From Suillus spraguei (Eukaryota > Basidiomycota > Agaricomycetes > Boletales > Suillaceae), in contig JABCPU010000526.1 of the NCBI GenBank assembly GCA_016800925.1, positions 1 to 42,334 on the forward strand: DNA of 42,334 nt, read 5' to 3'. Of the stretch, positions 40,871 through 42,334 are shown in pieces. The translations under genes and the position numbers were made by a program. The notes under the pieces are model-generated. The model had not been told where the DNA came from. It made no database searches and saw only the letters and a list, made by a program, of their open reading frames with translations. Within the stretch, counting starts at the first letter, position 1; each line of letters opens with the position of its first letter.

Positions 40871-41930
40871 ATGCATTGTCGTCTTCTTGTATCTATGTGA
40901 AAACGTCTTTTTGATATTCTTTCGTCATACGTGTTCTGTGACTCAGCCTATCATGCGTGTCCCACGACCAGTAATAGTTCTGGTATGTGCTACATAACTC
41001 AAGAGCAACACAGGCGTACTTTTTCGCATTCAAAAATTGAACGTTCGCATTTATAACGCCATCAAAAAATATCAACAAGTGATACTTGCAGCCAGTATAG
41101 ATGCTTCCAGTAGCTGGATGATTATCACTGTCTGACGCATCATGCCACCTCATGCGCCACATCCTTCTCTGTTGGTGTGATCATTCATGTAATTCATCTT
41201 GTAGCAATTACCTTGCTACGAGTCATTCCGCCACCACGCCCTTACCCCCTCTAGTCATTTTTAATTAACTGAACCCTGCTGGCTTACCCAGGCGGGAAAA
41301 TCTGCCCGGGTGGAGGGGCTGAATGGTAAGCTTGTATTTGATTTCGAGGTGACGTTTCAACTTGAAACCACGTTTAACTACACTTGACAAGCTGGCGACA
41401 ATGTGGCCGGGTCGTGTAATGTCTCGTTCCCTGGGGGCGCACTCCGAAACAAGGACCCGACGGCCGCACACGCGCGACGTACCTGTTTACTAGACCATCA
41501 ACTTCTCTGTGAGTAGCTCTCCTTCTCTCCGAATTGTCATTGGTTAATGTTATATATGTGGGTGATCAAAACATTGACGGTCTGTAACTAAGCTATCCAT
41601 GGTAACGGTTCGCTGGTATCGGCACAGACACGAGCACACATCTCATGGAAGACCTTGAACAATCGGTGTCCGCGAGATTTATTATTAAGGACATTCATCC
41701 CTTATTGTTACCATTTCTAAATATAGATGCCTAGATATTTGTGTCAGTCTACGCTAGGTATGTGGTCTCACGATTTGGGGCAAGTGGAGGTATCTTCGTG
41801 GAACAGCGATAGCTAACATTCGAACGTTCAACTACGACCCTAGTCATAGTTATTTCCAGAAACACTTTCAGAAGACAAATGTTTCCATAGGTTGTGAGAT
41901 GTTACATTGTGACGTACAAATACCCAATAC
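40871..41930. other. Spacer without a supported gene
   Basis: Frames at 40893-41162 (minus) and 41265-41471 (minus) lack recognisable motifs and splice partners. The second, with VSECAPRERDITRPGHIVASL, is the most protein-like but too short to claim. No repeat ends were identified. Confidence 0.35.
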
Positions 41931-42147
41931 TCAACAAAAATTTGTGGTGGCAGTCGTGTATGCGGTTGTGGCAAAGGCGACTTGGGAGTTGCAATGCGGT
42001 ATCGAACACGAGTATGTAGAAGCGCTCAGGGAAAGCGTAGCAGCTGATGAAGGCGAGACCTTCACTAATGGGTGTGCTCATGGGCTTGACAACGAGGTAG
42101 ATGTAGTTGGTGCTGTCACCAATATAGGTCTTGTTGGAACGATCTAA
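41931..42147 (-). pseudogene. AP6: fragment of the last exon of an aspartic protease
   Basis: It reads NKTYIGDSTNYIYLVVKPMS, then ISEGLAFISCYAFPERFY, FDTA and, after a frameshift, NSQVAFATTAYTTATTN, close to the C-terminal exon of the family (IGGSxxxIYLVV, GxDFINGYxFLQRFYS, RVGFAKTSFTDATTN). TGA is at 41931-41933. It is more diverged than AP1-AP5. Its 5' side stops at about 42147, where the 3' flank of the next copy (ATCTAATCACACGCGAACCC) begins, so exons 1-5 are gone. Confidence 0.75.
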
Positions 42148-42289
42148 TCTAATCACACGCGAACCCGAGTGATGACTGGGAATCAAACCTATGTACTAAG
42201 CCTATTTAAGAAGAGTCCATACGGCCTTCAAATCCATATGTTACTTTTCGTCTGAAAATTGATCCTTTGTGTACTTTGGCAATTCCACA

Positions 42290-42334
42290 TCAGTTGGTGG
42301 TGGCATCAGTGAACGAGGTTTTGGCAAAGCCGAC
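42290..42334 (-). CDS. AP7: C-terminal end of another aspartic protease, cut by the window edge
   Basis: Fifteen codons are visible: VGFAKTSFTDATTN followed by TGA at 42290-42292, identical in sense to the end of AP5. The family's 3' flank (TTACTTTTCGTCTGAAAATT and AGAGTCCATACGGCCTTCAA) lies downstream at 42190-42289. The rest lies outside the window, so its integrity is unknown. Confidence 0.75.
   Translation of the reverse strand, partial: VGFAKTSFTDATTN

Overview
The window looks like nuclear DNA of a filamentous basidiomycete, probably an agaricomycete of the polypore or mushroom type. Three things point there: spliced genes with GT-AG introns of about 47-75 bp, a tandem family of secreted aspartic proteases resembling polyporopepsin, and a transposon load typical of these fungi (Plavaka, hAT with BED-type finger, PIF/Harbinger, Tc1/mariner, solo LTRs). 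No ribosomal RNA, tRNA or CRISPR array was recognised. All names are by motif reading; no database search was run.

Layout. 1-272 is the C-terminal tail of a gene entering from the left. 1.4-8.7 kb is mostly transposon debris: a hairpin element, an unknown basic-tailed ORF, a solo LTR (family A), a decayed hAT transposase gene, a Harbinger fragment and an internally deleted hAT. 9.9-11.4 kb holds one ordinary-looking gene, a multi-pass membrane protein with a probable 1-nt frameshift. 11.6-13.3 kb is a foldback region with a 10/50-bp minisatellite inside. 13.58-16.69 kb is a complete but dead Tc1/mariner-like element with TA target sites; it carries a transposase gene and a second, convergent passenger gene, and a 476-bp solo LTR (family B) sits in the transposase. 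17.6-22.7 kb is a pile of family A LTR pieces in both orientations, including a large palindrome. 22.9-26.0 kb is a Plavaka transposase relic split by a second 476-bp family B solo LTR.

26.3-42.3 kb is the main host region: seven copies of one aspartic protease gene. AP1 (pseudogene), AP2, AP3, AP5, AP6 (fragment) and AP7 (edge) are on the minus strand; AP4 (truncated pseudogene) is on the plus strand. AP2, AP3 and AP5 have complete six-exon models of 406, 401 and 405 residues with the same intron positions. They should be secreted pepsin-like proteases for extracellular protein digestion. The second catalytic motif differs among copies: DTGTT in AP2, ETGTT in AP3, DSGTT in AP5, DTHTT in AP1. 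AP4 and AP5 lie in a large inverted duplication, and two internally deleted hAT copies have landed between protease genes.

The transposon genes are repeatedly broken at TGA codons where family alignment or sense suggests arginine CGA. That is the footprint expected of C-to-T decay at CpG (methylation or a RIP-like process). The intact protease exons show no such stops.
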